From the NCBI GenBank assembly GCA_902795275.1, contig CADBKQ010000014.1:1-57859 (forward strand): a stretch of 57,859 nucleotides of DNA, written 5' to 3'. The notes below the pieces were generated by a model. The model had not been told where the DNA came from and did not search any database. It saw nothing but the letters and a program-made list of their open reading frames with translations. Source of the DNA: an uncultured Eubacteriales bacterium. Its GTDB lineage: Bacteria; Bacillota; Clostridia; Christensenellales; Aristaeellaceae. This document shows positions 9,412 to 18,818 of the stretch, in pieces. The stretch's first letter is position 1. The number at the start of each line of letters is the position of its first letter. The translations under genes and the position numbers were made by a program.

Positions 9412-9670
9412 CCTATCGGCCGTGAAGGAGAACAACTTCCCCATCCGGCGCGCGAGACAAGAGAGGGCAGGCCACGGGCTGGAAGCCGCCCGGAACGCGC
9501 GGGGAACATTCGCTCCGGAGCCGCAATGCTGAAAACAAAAGTAGGCGTTGCCGTACAGACCCGCGTTAAGGGAACACGAGGGCGGTATCATGTTCCGATG
9601 CCGCTGAAATTGGGTGGTACAGCGTGCGCCTATCACGCCCCATGGCAGTTTTGCGCCATGGGCGTTTTTG
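9412..9670 (+). ncRNA. T-box leader RNA, probably sensing uncharged tRNA-Phe
   Basis: The 5' untranslated region of pheS has the conserved T-box core TGGGTGGTACAGCG (9611-9624) just before an intrinsic terminator, ACGCCCC..GGGCGT with TTTTT (9635-9669). Stem I includes AGAGAG (9462-9467) and, on the return strand, GAACATTCGCTCC, where TTC at 9509-9511 would be the phenylalanine specifier codon. Uncharged tRNA pairs with the specifier and the T-box bulge, favouring the antiterminator so that pheST is expressed. The specifier choice is inferred from position and the downstream genes. Confidence 0.88.
9635..9669 (+). terminator. T-box terminator hairpin
   Basis: Stem ACGCCC(C)ATGGC against GCCATGGGCGT, followed by TTTTT, 16 bases before the pheS ribosome site. 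It competes with the T-box antiterminator. Confidence 0.85.
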
Positions 9671-9690
9671 ATTACAGGAGGAAGATGCAC

Positions 9691-10719
9691 ATGGATATCC
9701 GGGAAAACCTTGCGCAGATCGGCGAGGAACTGAGAAAGGAACTGGAAACCGCCGACGCGGTGCAGAGCTTGGAAGCGCTGCGGGTGAAGGTGCTGGGCAA
9801 GAAAGGCTCTTTGACCGCCTTGCTGCGCGGCATGGGAGGCCTGAGCCCCGAAGAGCGCCCCAAGATGGGCCAGATGATCAACGAAGCCCGCGAAAAGCTG
9901 ACCGCCCTGCTGGATGAAAAGCAGCGGGAACTGGCGGCGAAGGAAAAAGAAATCCGCCTGGCCGCCGAGGCCATCGACGTGACCGAGCCCCGGGAACTGC
10001 CCGAGATCGGCGCGGAGCACCCCATGAACCTGGTGCTCAGCGAAGTGCTGGACTGCTTCACCTCCATGGGCTTCTCCGTGGTGGAAGGCCCCGAAGTGGA
10101 GCTGGATCTATACAACTTTGAACTGCTGAACGTGCCCAAGAACCATCCGGCCCGCGACGCCCAGGACACCTTCTATATCGACGACAACGTGGTGCTGCGT
10201 TCCCAGACCAGCCCGGTGCAGGCCCGCACCATGCTGACCCAGAAGCCGCCCATCCGCATCGTGTGCCCCGGCCGGGTGTTCCGCGCCGACGAAGTGGACG
10301 CCACCCACAGCCCCGTGTTCCACCAGATCGAGGGTCTGGTGATCGACAAGGACGTGACCATGGCCGACCTGAAAGGCACCCTGGACGCCTTCGCCAAGCG
10401 GCTCTACGGCCCGGACATCGACGTGCGTTTCCGCCCCTCCTTCTTCCCCTTCACCGAGCCCAGCGCCGAGGTCGATTTGACCTGCTTCAACTGCCACGGC
10501 AAGGGCTGCCGTGTCTGCAAAGGCACCGGCTGGATCGAAGTGCTGGGCTGCGGCATGGTGAACCCCAAGGTGCTGGAAATGTGCGGCATCGACAGCAAGG
10601 TGTATTCCGGCTTCGCGTTCGGCATCGGCGTGGAGCGCATCACTATGCTGCGCTATGGCATCAAGGACATGCGGCTGCTGTACGAAGGCGACCTGCGGTT
10701 CCTCAAACAGTTCCGTTGA
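9691..10719 (+). CDS. pheS: Phenylalanine--tRNA ligase alpha subunit
   Basis: The 342-residue alpha subunit charges tRNA-Phe as part of an alpha2beta2 complex with PheT. An N-terminal coiled coil (to ~residue 85) precedes the class II core: motif 2-like FHQIEGLVIDK, the phenylalanine-pocket stretch RFRPSFFPFTEPSAEVD, and motif 3 FGIGVERITMLRYGI. The cysteine-bearing CFNCHGKGCRVCKGTGW stretch is found in many Firmicute PheS proteins. The ATG at 9691 lies nine bases from AGGAGG; an ATG six bases earlier is too close. A very long open frame reaching back into sigE is not coding, since it would cross the T-box and terminator. Confidence 0.97.
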   Translation: MDIRENLAQIGEELRKELETADAVQSLEALRVKVLGKKGSLTALLRGMGGLSPEERPKMGQMINEAREKLTALLDEKQRELAAKEKEIRLAAEAIDVTEPRELPEIGAEHPMNLVLSEVLDCFTSMGFSVVEGPEVELDLYNFELLNVPKNHPARDAQDTFYIDDNVVLRSQTSPVQARTMLTQKPPIRIVCPGRVFRADEVDATHSPVFHQIEGLVIDKDVTMADLKGTLDAFAKRLYGPDIDVRFRPSFFPFTEPSAEVDLTCFNCHGKGCRVCKGTGWIEVLGCGMVNPKVLEMCGIDSKVYSGFAFGIGVERITMLRYGIKDMRLLYEGDLRFLKQFR

Positions 10720-10738
10720 TCGAGGGAGGATATAGAAT

Positions 10739-13132
10739 ATGAAAGTATCCATGAAATGGTTAAAGCAATACGCGGATATTCCCGTGACGCCCGCGGAATA
10801 CGAAAGCCGCATGGTCATGACCGGTACGGGCGTGGAGGGCGTGGAGCCCATCGCGCCGGAGCTGGAGGGCGTGGTGGTCGGCAAGGTGCTGACCTGCAGG
10901 CCCCATGAGAACAGCGACCATCTCCACGTCTGCACCGTGGACGTGGGCGAAGGGGAGCCGCTCCAAATCGTGTGCGGCGCGCCGAACGTGACCGAAGGCA
11001 TCCTAGTGCCCGTGGCGAAGATCGGGGCCAAGCTGCCCGGCGGCGTGACCATCAAGAAGGGCAAGCTGCGGGGCGTCGAAAGCCAGGGCATGCTGTGCTC
11101 CGGCCCCGAAATCGGCGTGCCGGTGGAGCTGTACCCCTCCGTGGGGACGGCGGGCCTGCTGGTCTTCCGGGAGGATCATCCCCTGGGCGCGGACGTGAAA
11201 CCCATCTTCGGCCTGGACGACACGGTGATCGACTTTGAAATCCTCGCCAACCGGCCCGACTGCCTGTGCGTCTGGGGCGTTGCCCGGGAAACCGCCGTGG
11301 CGATGAACACAGAACTGAAGCTGCCCGAAATCAAAGTCACCGAAGCGGGCGGCGACATTCACGACTACGCCAAGGTGGACGTGCAGGAAAGCGAACTCTG
11401 CCCCCGGTACGCCGCCAAGGTCATCAAAAACGTGCGCGTGGGCGAAAGCCCCTACTGGCTGCGGCAGTACCTCTACGCCGCGGGCATGCGCTCCATCAAC
11501 AACATCGTGGACATCACCAACTTCATCATGCTGGAGACCGGCCACCCCATGCACGCCTTTGACCTGAGCAAGGTGCGGGGCAGCCACATCATCGTGCGCA
11601 AGGCGGAGAAGGGCGAGAAGCTGACCACCCTGGACGGCAAGGAATATGCCCTAAACGGCACCGAGCTGATGATCTGTGACGAGCAGGGCCCCACCGGCCT
11701 GGCGGGCATCATGGGCGGCGAGGAAAGCGAAATCACCGAAACCACGAAGTACGTGCTGTTCGAGTGCGCCTCCTTCGACCGGGCCTGCGTGCGCGTCACC
11801 GCCCGTTCCTTGGGCATCCGCACCGAGTCCAGCGGCCGCTTCGAGCGCGGCGTCTCCCCCGCCACCGTGATGGACGCCCTCAACCGGGCCTGCCAGATGG
11901 TGAACGAGCTGGACGCGGGCGACGTGGTGGGCGGTGTCATCGACATTTATCCCAAGCCCCTGCAGCCCGTGACCCTCACCGTGTCCTGCGCCCGGATGGC
12001 GCGGCGGGCGGGCGTGGACATCGCGCCGGAGGAAATGGAAAATATTCTCAAAAAGCTGCAATTCAGCGTCACCCGGAACGGCGACGAAATGGCAGTCACC
12101 GCGCCCCTGTTCCGCCAGGACATGGAGCAGGAAGCGGACATCTGCGAGGAAGTGCTTCGCTACGCGGGCTATGGCCGCATCCCGATCACCCACCTGCGGG
12201 GCGAAACCCCCATGGGCGGCATGAACGACACCGGGCGGCGGGAGAGCGTCATCCGGGGACAATTGACCGGCATGGGCTTCTACGAGAGCATGACCTTCTC
12301 CTTTATCTCTCCCAAGACCATCGCGGCCCTGGGCCTGCCGGAAAGCGACCCCCGCAACGCGCCGCTGATGATCCGCAACCCTCTGGGCGAGGACACCTCC
12401 TGCATGCGCACCACCGTGCTGCCGGGCTTGCTGAAAACCCTGGCCACCAACATCAAGAACGGCAACGAATCCGGCAAGCTCTACGAACTGGGCACCATCT
12501 ACGACGCCAAGAACCGCACGAAAGAAGGCCTGCCCACCGAGACCCACGAGCTGGCCCTGGGCATGTACGGCGGCAGCGCGGACTTCTACGCCATTCGCGG
12601 CGTGGTGGAAGCCCTGTGCAAGCAGGCGGGCATTCCCTGCGCCATCGCCTCCACCGACGCGCCCTACCTGCATCCCGGGCGCCGGGCGGCGATCTTGGCT
12701 GGGGAAGACGTTCTGGCCGTGGTGGGCGAAATGCACCCCGACACCGCCGTGAAGTACGGCTTGTCCGGGCGGGTATATGTGGCCGTGGTGAACCTGCCCC
12801 TATTCTTCGCCAAGACCCGGGCTATGGGCGAGGTGAAATCCATCGCCCGCTTCCCCGCCGTGAACCGCGACCTGGCCCTGGTGATGAAGGAAACCCAGCA
12901 GGTCGGCCCGCTGATGGAAGCCCTGCGCCACGGCTGCGGCGCGATGCTGGAGGACATCCGCATGTTCGACGTGTTCCGCGGCGTGCAGGTGGGCCTGGGC
13001 AACAAGTCCGTGGCCTTCTCCCTCACCTTCCGCGCCGCCGACCACACCCTCACCGATGAGGAGATTACCGCGCTTACCGAAAAAGCCCTCAAGATCAGCA
13101 AGGAGCAGTTCGGCGCGGTCCTCCGGGCGTAA
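10739..13132 (+). CDS. pheT: Phenylalanine--tRNA ligase beta subunit
   Basis: A 797-residue beta subunit with the usual domains in order: a B1 region, the tRNA-binding OB fold (residues ~40-150, VGKVLTCRPHENSDHLHVC), the B3/B4 editing domain with HPMHAFDL near residue 270, the B5 domain, and the C-terminal FDX-ACB anticodon-binding domain (KSIARFPAVNRDLALVM onward). It supplies tRNA binding and editing of misacylated Tyr-tRNA-Phe. It starts 19 bases after pheS behind GGGAGG and is followed by a clear terminator, so pheST is one transcript under T-box control. Confidence 0.97.
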   Translation: MKVSMKWLKQYADIPVTPAEYESRMVMTGTGVEGVEPIAPELEGVVVGKVLTCRPHENSDHLHVCTVDVGEGEPLQIVCGAPNVTEGILVPVAKIGAKLPGGVTIKKGKLRGVESQGMLCSGPEIGVPVELYPSVGTAGLLVFREDHPLGADVKPIFGLDDTVIDFEILANRPDCLCVWGVARETAVAMNTELKLPEIKVTEAGGDIHDYAKVDVQESELCPRYAAKVIKNVRVGESPYWLRQYLYAAGMRSINNIVDITNFIMLETGHPMHAFDLSKVRGSHIIVRKAEKGEKLTTLDGKEYALNGTELMICDEQGPTGLAGIMGGEESEITETTKYVLFECASFDRACVRVTARSLGIRTESSGRFERGVSPATVMDALNRACQMVNELDAGDVVGGVIDIYPKPLQPVTLTVSCARMARRAGVDIAPEEMENILKKLQFSVTRNGDEMAVTAPLFRQDMEQEADICEEVLRYAGYGRIPITHLRGETPMGGMNDTGRRESVIRGQLTGMGFYESMTFSFISPKTIAALGLPESDPRNAPLMIRNPLGEDTSCMRTTVLPGLLKTLATNIKNGNESGKLYELGTIYDAKNRTKEGLPTETHELALGMYGGSADFYAIRGVVEALCKQAGIPCAIASTDAPYLHPGRRAAILAGEDVLAVVGEMHPDTAVKYGLSGRVYVAVVNLPLFFAKTRAMGEVKSIARFPAVNRDLALVMKETQQVGPLMEALRHGCGAMLEDIRMFDVFRGVQVGLGNKSVAFSLTFRAADHTLTDEEITALTEKALKISKEQFGAVLRA

Positions 13133-13154
13133 TCCTATTTTCACCTGCCAAACG

Positions 13155-13197
13155 GGGCTGTTGCAGAATCATCAAAAGGCTGCAGCAGCCCTTTTTT
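13155..13197 (+). terminator. pheST terminator
   Basis: A 12-pair stem GGGCTGTTGCAG/CTGCAGCAGCCC with one G-T pair is followed by TTTTTT, 22 bases past the pheT stop. Confidence 0.9.
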
Positions 13198-13496
13198 AAA
13201 TGCCAAGTTCCTCAAAATCACATAAAAATCAAAAGCAAATCAACCCGCTAATAAAACACTTTCGCAGGCCAAAAGCAGAGCCAACCATCATTCGCCATAA
13301 AGAATCTATGGCGTGTTTACACTGCCCGAAATGATGTGGATTTTGAGATGTTTTTGCGTCAGGCGAAGCGCGTTTCCGCCGAGATCAAATACGATCCATA
13401 TACTTTCCTCGGTTTTATCCAGATCCTATAGGGTTTTGTCTCCTTCAGATTCGTGTTCCGCGAGCAAATTCGGTTCCGATCAACAGGATCGTCAGG
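13198..13496. other. Gap with possible gene remnant, unassigned
   Basis: No intact gene. A short plus-strand frame from about 13316 to 13433 translates to a protein-like stretch (VYTARNDVDFEMFLRQAKRV) but has no start codon with a ribosome site and stops at TAG. It may be debris of an older gene; I cannot assign a family. Confidence 0.3.
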
Positions 13497-15328
13497 CTAT
13501 TCCGGCAGAAACTCCAGAACTTCATCATCTGCGTCGGGCGTTTGCTCATGACGGTCTTCTATCCCGGTCACCCGGCGGATTGCTTCGACGATCAAACAGT
13601 AGCGTTTCATCATATCATCATGCCTGCGTTGGATCACCTCGACTTGTGCGCTGTCTGCCGCTGTTTCCAGTTTTGCCGCCGCTTCAGACAGCGCCGCTGC
13701 TCTTCCGCACGCATCTCCTCAATCCGGCGGGAGTAGGACTGCTCATTCCGATAACCCAGCAGGTAGAATAAGGCGATCAGAGTGAAGATGACCATGCTGA
13801 TCAGCACGTTAACCGTCAGCTGCTGCGAAACATCCTCGTACAGTTCGGTGTTCGTGATGATAATGACCGCATACCACTGGCCCAGGATCTGGTGCACAAA
13901 GGCCGTGCATCTTTCCCCGTTCAGATCAATTTCAAAGGTGCCATCCTGCGCTTCCGTAATCCGGGTCATCAAAGCGCGTTCGCTTTCCGTCTGGTTCAGG
14001 TACTGCCCCTTAAGGTTTTCATCCTGGTGAGCGATCAGCATCGCATCACTGTTTACCACAAAACCATAGCCTTTTCCTTTGACCTGCAGATCCTCAACGA
14101 TTTCCTGGATATGATTCATCCTCACATCCAGAGAGAGTACATCCTGCCCGTTGGACAGCATGCGGCTGATCGAAATAATCACAGCGCCTGTCTGCGCGTC
14201 CACGTAGGGTGAAACGATCGTCGCTTCGCCCTGAGCCTCGATGGCAGCTACGTACCAATCCCGCTGCGTCGGATCATAATCTTCCGGCGGTACCCATCCA
14301 TCGCCATCCAGGTATTCTCCCTGCACGTAACCGTATATACCGGAATAATTATCGTCGAAATGCTTTTCCTGCTTTTCGGATTCCTCCGTGATATACTTCA
14401 GAATATCCTGAGTGGAATCTCCATTGCGGAACATGTGGTCTACCGTATCAGCTGTGACCCACATCACGCTCTTTGTCATTTCCAGGTAGTTTTCCATCTG
14501 GGCTGTTACACTCGCAATCCGGACCTCACCCATTTCACGCACATTGGCTGTCGCCACGCTGCGGATCACCCGGGAGGTGTACAGCACCATCAGGATCATC
14601 AGGAAAAAGATCAGGAACATGGGAGCCAGCAGGTTAAAACGGCTCTTTTTCCATAGCTTCGGTTTTTCGTTCCCTTCTTCCTGCGTGCTTTCCCCGCTTG
14701 TGTCAGACGCGAGCGTGCGGGACAGCGCCCATGCCAGAAAAAGGAGATCGGCGCTGCAAAGGAAGGAAAAAGGATAATACAGGTTTGCTACCGGTTCGTC
14801 AAAACACGTGCTGGTCCACATGCCGAACTCGAAGCAGACAAACAGCAACGAAGCGATGGCAAAGATCGGCGTCTTTGCTTTGCGGTTTTTGAAATACCAC
14901 CAGCACAGACTCTGCAGCGCCGAGCAGGCGATCGCCGTGCAGGCTGTGACCTGAAAGATGCTGTTTGCTTTGCCGCCGTAGGGAAGGTATAGTGTAAGCT
15001 GCCAGACGTTCAGAGGAATGGGCAGGAGCATCAGCGGATGGAAATACCGGCGCTCCGCAGGGCTTTTCAGCAGAAAACCCAGCACCAGCAGGATTACAAG
15101 CGCCATGTTGCAGCCGATGTAGGCCAAAAAGTCCGTGCTGTCCGGAGTCTGTCCCCATATTACCAGGTACCCTGTCCAGTAATAGGTTGCAAGAAGAAAG
15201 CAGATGAAAAAACCAACTGCATACAGCCATTCTTTGCGCCTCTGGCCGATCCAGCGGACCAGGCACAGCAGCAGTGCAGCCATACCCATCAGCAGTTGAA
15301 AAATATTTTCGGCGTATTCCAGGAGCAT
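13497..15328 (-). pseudogene. Membrane sensor with dCache domain, frameshifted near its 3' end
   Basis: The frame from 15328 to 13634 encodes 564 residues: seven hydrophobic segments in residues ~5-210, another at ~235-255, an extracytoplasmic dCache-like sensor with the typical YDPTQRDWYVAAIEAQGEA and ISISRMLSNGQDVLSLD segments, and a last membrane segment near 515-535. After IEEMRAEEQ the frame turns into a basic tail and stops. A different frame on the same strand continues smoothly as AAALSEAAAKLETAADSAQ and runs to a TAG at 13497, so a one-base indel near 13690-13700 is likely. No output domain (GGDEF, kinase or HD-GYP) follows, so the protein is broken or always lacked one. A sequencing error or a genuine short protein cannot be excluded. 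Confidence 0.55.
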
Positions 15329-15371
15329 GTTCCTGCCTTCCTTCCGTTCCGCTTATGCTTCCCGCATTCTC

Positions 15372-15622
15372 TCATCCGGGTCCTCTGCAATCATCTGCAA
15401 CATAATACCGCAAATACGGGATCGAACTGTGAACCCTTTCCCAGTCCAGTTTCCTTTCTGACAACCTCCTGCGGTAAAAGTTCAAGATCCGATCTCCAGA
15501 TTCCGGGTGATTCTTTATGAACGAAAATTCCTCATCGGTCAGCTTTGACGGTTTGTTGATAACCGTATCGGGAACACCAATCTTGCCGGCATTATGTATA
15601 GACTGAAACTTACCCTCATTAT
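15372..15622 (-). pseudogene. HD-GYP domain fragment
   Basis: A minus-strand frame without a start codon translates to FQSIHNAGKIGVPDTVINKP and continues KLTDEEFSFIKNHPESGDRIL. This matches the HD-GYP signature of cyclic di-GMP phosphodiesterases (HDIGKIGIPD..ILNKPGKLT..E), but the catalytic HD pair is altered (HN instead of HD) and everything before it is missing; a stop codon precedes the fragment. It ends at TGA 43 bases before the dCache membrane gene on the same strand. It is a decayed remnant, perhaps of the output module of a neighbouring sensor. Confidence 0.6.
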
Positions 15623-15753
15623 ATTATATCGCCCGGCTTTTGTACATCCCCAAATAAACAAAGCTCATATTTTCTTGTTCAACGATCCGCTGTTTTCCGC
15701 AGCAGGCAAAAAGCTCGAAATCGGATCGGCAGCATAAAGACTGGCAGCACATC

Positions 15754-15784
15754 AAAAGCCTTCCCCGCACAGAGGAAGGCTTTT
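15754..15784 (-). terminator. Hairpin after the ABCG-type operon, repeat-related
   Basis: AAAAGCCTTCC and GGAAGGCTTTT form an 11-pair stem 58 bases past the permease stop. The sequence resembles the outer arm of the CCAAAAGCC elements. Whether it terminates transcription is inference. Confidence 0.5.
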
Positions 15785-15841
15785 GGCGTTGGATATAAAA
15801 ATGTCCTTTCCGTCAGCGGCTCACATCGGCGTGAAAACCCA

Positions 15842-17398
15842 TCACCGCTTATCTTTGTCGATCAATTCCAAAGAGATGGTGGCCAAGGCCGCGAACGCAA
15901 GCGTGAACAGGACGAGCACCACCCAATTATCCACAATGTTATCCACGGTGCGTTCATATTCGTCTTTATGGCTGGCGGCGGCGGTCTTTTCCTGCACGAC
16001 GCGCTTCACGTTCTCTTCGCCCACCAGGTCGAACAGGTCGCCAATGGTGGTCTTGAAGGTGAATTCCCGGTCACGCTGATTTTGCAGCGCTTCGTTGTTT
16101 TTCAGGAAATCCACAGCCTGGCCCAGGGTAACGGGCTGGTTGAGCTGTTTATCGCTCACGGACGCGATGACATCCTCCGCGTGCAGGGCGTCCAGCACCT
16201 GGCCCAGGGTCATGGTCGCGCCGAGTTCCTTGTCCAGGGCGGCCTTTGTGTCTTCGTTTTCAAGCAGCATATCCAGCAGGCTGCCCACGGTGACGGCGGG
16301 CTTCGCAGTTTCCTCAACAGGCTCGGCCGCAGTCACTTCTTCGGCAGGCGCTTCCGCGGCGGGTTCAGCCGCTTCCTCCACCGGCGCGGGCTGCGCGGCG
16401 GGAACCAGCACAAAGTCCCGCAATTGCTGGAAAGCGTCGCTTTCCTTGAGGCCTGTCAGCAGCTCGCGCAGGGTGAAGGAATGGGTCACTTCCTTGTCAC
16501 GCAGGTGAAGCGTATCGTCCGCCTTGCTGAGGATGTCGGCGGCTTCGCCCACGGTGAAGGATTTCATGATTTCCATATCCCGGCGCTTTTCCACCGCCTG
16601 GCTGTCCAGCAGATCCATCACCTGGCCCAGGGTCACGGTGCCGCCGATTTCGTTATTGCGCATACTGTCCAGCGTTTTCCAGGCGGTCACCATGGGCACT
16701 TCGTTATAGCCGCTCTGGGAGGCGATGGCCTTGATGCCGTAATTGGAAATGGTGAAATTTGCCATGGGTTTGGTCCAATCGGGCAGGGGCAGCAGGCCGC
16801 CCGAAAAGACCAGCTGGAAGATCAGCACAAAGGGCATGACGGTCATGGCCCCGGTGGTGGTGTGGCTGAGGGAGGAGATGAACAGGCTCATCATGTCGGA
16901 AGCGTAGGTGATGAGCAGCATGGTAATGGCGATGTCAACGATCATCCAGGGGGTCATGAAGCCGGGCACGGGGAACTGTACGCCCAGCATCATCATGACG
17001 TACATGCTCAGGCCCGTCTGCCCGGCGCAGAGCGCAAACTGATAAATCATGTGCGCCACAATATAGGATGAAATGTGCATGCCGGAACGGTGCTCACGCT
17101 TGATGATAGGGCGCTCGCGGCACACGGCCTGGATAGAGTTGAAGCAGCCGTTCCAGATGCCAACGCAGGTCAGGGCGAACGCGCCTTTCAGGTTGCCTTC
17201 CATGGTGAGAAAAAAGTCCTTGCGGATGACCATGCTCACCAGTGCGGCGATGATGGCCGCCATGGGCAGCACCTTCCAGTCGCTCTGATTCACGAAGAAG
17301 CGAAGCTGCTTGCCCAGGTAAATGGGAATCTGGCTCAAGCGGCCCCGATGGCGCAGTTTACGGAAGACCTTGGGTTCATTCAAATTCACTTCAGCCAT
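15842..17398 (-). CDS. ABCG-type ABC transporter permease with inserted 27-residue repeats
   Basis: A 518-residue membrane protein. Residues ~44-205 hold about five hydrophobic segments of an ABC-2/ABCG permease (for example SSYIVAHMIYQFALCAGQTG and MTVMPFVLIFQLVFSGG), and a last segment lies at ~491-511. Between them, residues ~253-472 form seven copies of a module starting T-L/V-G-x-x-x-D-x-L; its conserved glycine recurs at 258, 284, (Arg 311), 372, 399, 426 and 453, that is every 26-27 residues. An Ala/Pro/Glu-rich linker (332-366) splits the copies. In ABCG topology this position would be the large external loop before the last helix. The start overlaps the ATPase gene by 8 bases. Substrate unknown. 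Confidence 0.85.
   Translation of the reverse strand: MAEVNLNEPKVFRKLRHRGRLSQIPIYLGKQLRFFVNQSDWKVLPMAAIIAALVSMVIRKDFFLTMEGNLKGAFALTCVGIWNGCFNSIQAVCRERPIIKREHRSGMHISSYIVAHMIYQFALCAGQTGLSMYVMMMLGVQFPVPGFMTPWMIVDIAITMLLITYASDMMSLFISSLSHTTTGAMTVMPFVLIFQLVFSGGLLPLPDWTKPMANFTISNYGIKAIASQSGYNEVPMVTAWKTLDSMRNNEIGGTVTLGQVMDLLDSQAVEKRRDMEIMKSFTVGEAADILSKADDTLHLRDKEVTHSFTLRELLTGLKESDAFQQLRDFVLVPAAQPAPVEEAAEPAAEAPAEEVTAAEPVEETAKPAVTVGSLLDMLLENEDTKAALDKELGATMTLGQVLDALHAEDVIASVSDKQLNQPVTLGQAVDFLKNNEALQNQRDREFTFKTTIGDLFDLVGEENVKRVVQEKTAAASHKDEYERTVDNIVDNWVVLVLFTLAFAALATISLELIDKDKR
15983..16642 (-). repeat. Coding repeat: seven 27-residue modules in the permease
   Basis: Copies start near residues 254, 281, 308, 369, 396, 423 and 450. 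Shared positions are T, hydrophobic, G, Q/E, D, L, and often R-D near the end. DNA copies are diverged, so this is an old protein repeat and not a recent tandem duplication. Confidence 0.85.
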
Positions 17399-18728
17399 GC
17401 TGCACCTCCGCGTATTTCAGGATGAATTCGTCCGCCCGGCCTTCGCCGCCCTCTTCCTCGCGGTTGACGGACTTGACGATTTCTTCCATCTTTTCCTTGC
17501 CGAAGAACGTCCGCGCTTCCTCAATCGGCCCGAAGTAGGCCAGACGCCCGGTGCGCTTGGCGTCCTTGGCCAGCACGATCACGTCGTCGAACAGGTCGAT
17601 CACGCGGTCAGGCGTATGCGTGATGACGATAATGATCTTTCCCTGGTCGGCAATCTTGCGCAGCTGCTGGAACAGCTCGCGGGCCATCACGCCGTCCAGG
17701 CCGCTGTCCGGCTCGTCCAGGATGAACAGGGAAGGATTGGAAATAAACTCCATGGCGATGGACAGGCGCTTGCGCTGGCCGCCGGAGAGCTTCACCACCA
17801 GGTTGTCCTTCACCGGCGTCAGGCCGAAAATCTTCATGACCTCTTCCACCCGGGCCTGGCGGTCCGCCTTGGAAAAGTCCTTGGGCAGGCGCAGGGAAGC
17901 CGCGTCCATCAGGGTGCGGAACACGCTGTCAGACCCGCGCATCAAGTCCAGCTGCGGCACAAAGCCGATGTCGTACTGCATTTCTTTATAATGCTTGTAC
18001 ATATTGGTGCCGTTGAGCACCACCTCGGCCTTGGCCTTTTCGTAGCCGTTCACGGCGTTGAGATACGTGGTCTTGCCCGCGCCGGAGCCGCCCAGCAGCA
18101 GCACCATATGGCCGGGCTGGATGTACATGTGGATGTCCCGCAGCAGGTATTTTTTCTTGAAGAATTCCGTGGCGGTGCGTTCTTCCAGGTTCACGGTCAG
18201 GCCGTTGTCCAGCACCTTCGCCTTGGAGCCGGAGAAGAAGTTGGCCGCTTCGCTCTGAATCTGCTGCACGGTCCACAGGGGCTTGAACTGCGGCAGCAGG
18301 CCCCACAGCGGCGCCACGAGGGCTTCCGCCAAGACCCACGGAAGAATCCACCATTTTTCCCTGCCGAACACTTCGATCAGGCCCAGGTACACACGAATCT
18401 GGTAGAAAAGATCCAGCAGCAGCAGGAAGAATGCCACAAAGCTCATGAACAGGCCGAAGTTGGATTGCGGATCAATGTACCGGGCGACGAGGCTGGCAAT
18501 CGTGGTCAGGAAAGACAGGATGCACAGGCCGCGCCCTTCCGGCTCCCGTCCGGCGCAGACGCCCAGCTTATAATCCCGCGCCCAGGGAATGAGCGCCCAC
18601 CAGCCCTGCACGCCGCACTTCCTGAAAATGAAGAACAGCCCCACCAGGTACAGCAAGCTCCGGCCAATCGAGAATGGCGACAGCTCCGTGTTCAAAAATA
18701 TAAGCAACAGGATTTCCAGGATCTCCAT
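17391..18728 (-). CDS. ABCG-type ABC transporter ATP-binding protein with N-terminal membrane domain
   Basis: A 445-residue protein. The first ~150 residues have about four hydrophobic segments (LLYLVGLFFIFRKCGV, ILSFLTTIASLVARYI, FLLLLDLFYQIRVYLG and a following Trp-rich segment). The rest is a nucleotide-binding domain with Walker A GGSGAGKTT, signature LSGGQRKRLSIAMEF, Walker B LFILDEPDSGLD and an H-loop histidine (IVITHTPDR). The RKRLSIA form and DEPDSGLD are typical of ABCG/White-family ATPases. It is translationally coupled to the permease downstream, so the two form one transporter. The ATG at 18728 follows AAAGGGTGG; an upstream start would add 13 residues. The membrane domain fused to the ATPase is unusual. 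Confidence 0.88.
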   Translation of the reverse strand: MEILEILLLIFLNTELSPFSIGRSLLYLVGLFFIFRKCGVQGWWALIPWARDYKLGVCAGREPEGRGLCILSFLTTIASLVARYIDPQSNFGLFMSFVAFFLLLLDLFYQIRVYLGLIEVFGREKWWILPWVLAEALVAPLWGLLPQFKPLWTVQQIQSEAANFFSGSKAKVLDNGLTVNLEERTATEFFKKKYLLRDIHMYIQPGHMVLLLGGSGAGKTTYLNAVNGYEKAKAEVVLNGTNMYKHYKEMQYDIGFVPQLDLMRGSDSVFRTLMDAASLRLPKDFSKADRQARVEEVMKIFGLTPVKDNLVVKLSGGQRKRLSIAMEFISNPSLFILDEPDSGLDGVMARELFQQLRKIADQGKIIIVITHTPDRVIDLFDDVIVLAKDAKRTGRLAYFGPIEEARTFFGKEKMEEIVKSVNREEEGGEGRADEFILKYAEVQHG

Positions 18729-18818
18729 TTCATCCACCCTTTCATCATATATTTTCCGAATTGCCAACGTCTTCTCCGCCCGGTCTTTCCGAAGCGGTAT
18801 AAGTCTTCAGTCTTTTGT

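Noticed and set aside
8995..9690. Upstream extension of pheS into sigE
   Set aside because: The extension would be translated through a promoter, a T-box and a terminator, and the real start has AGGAGG.
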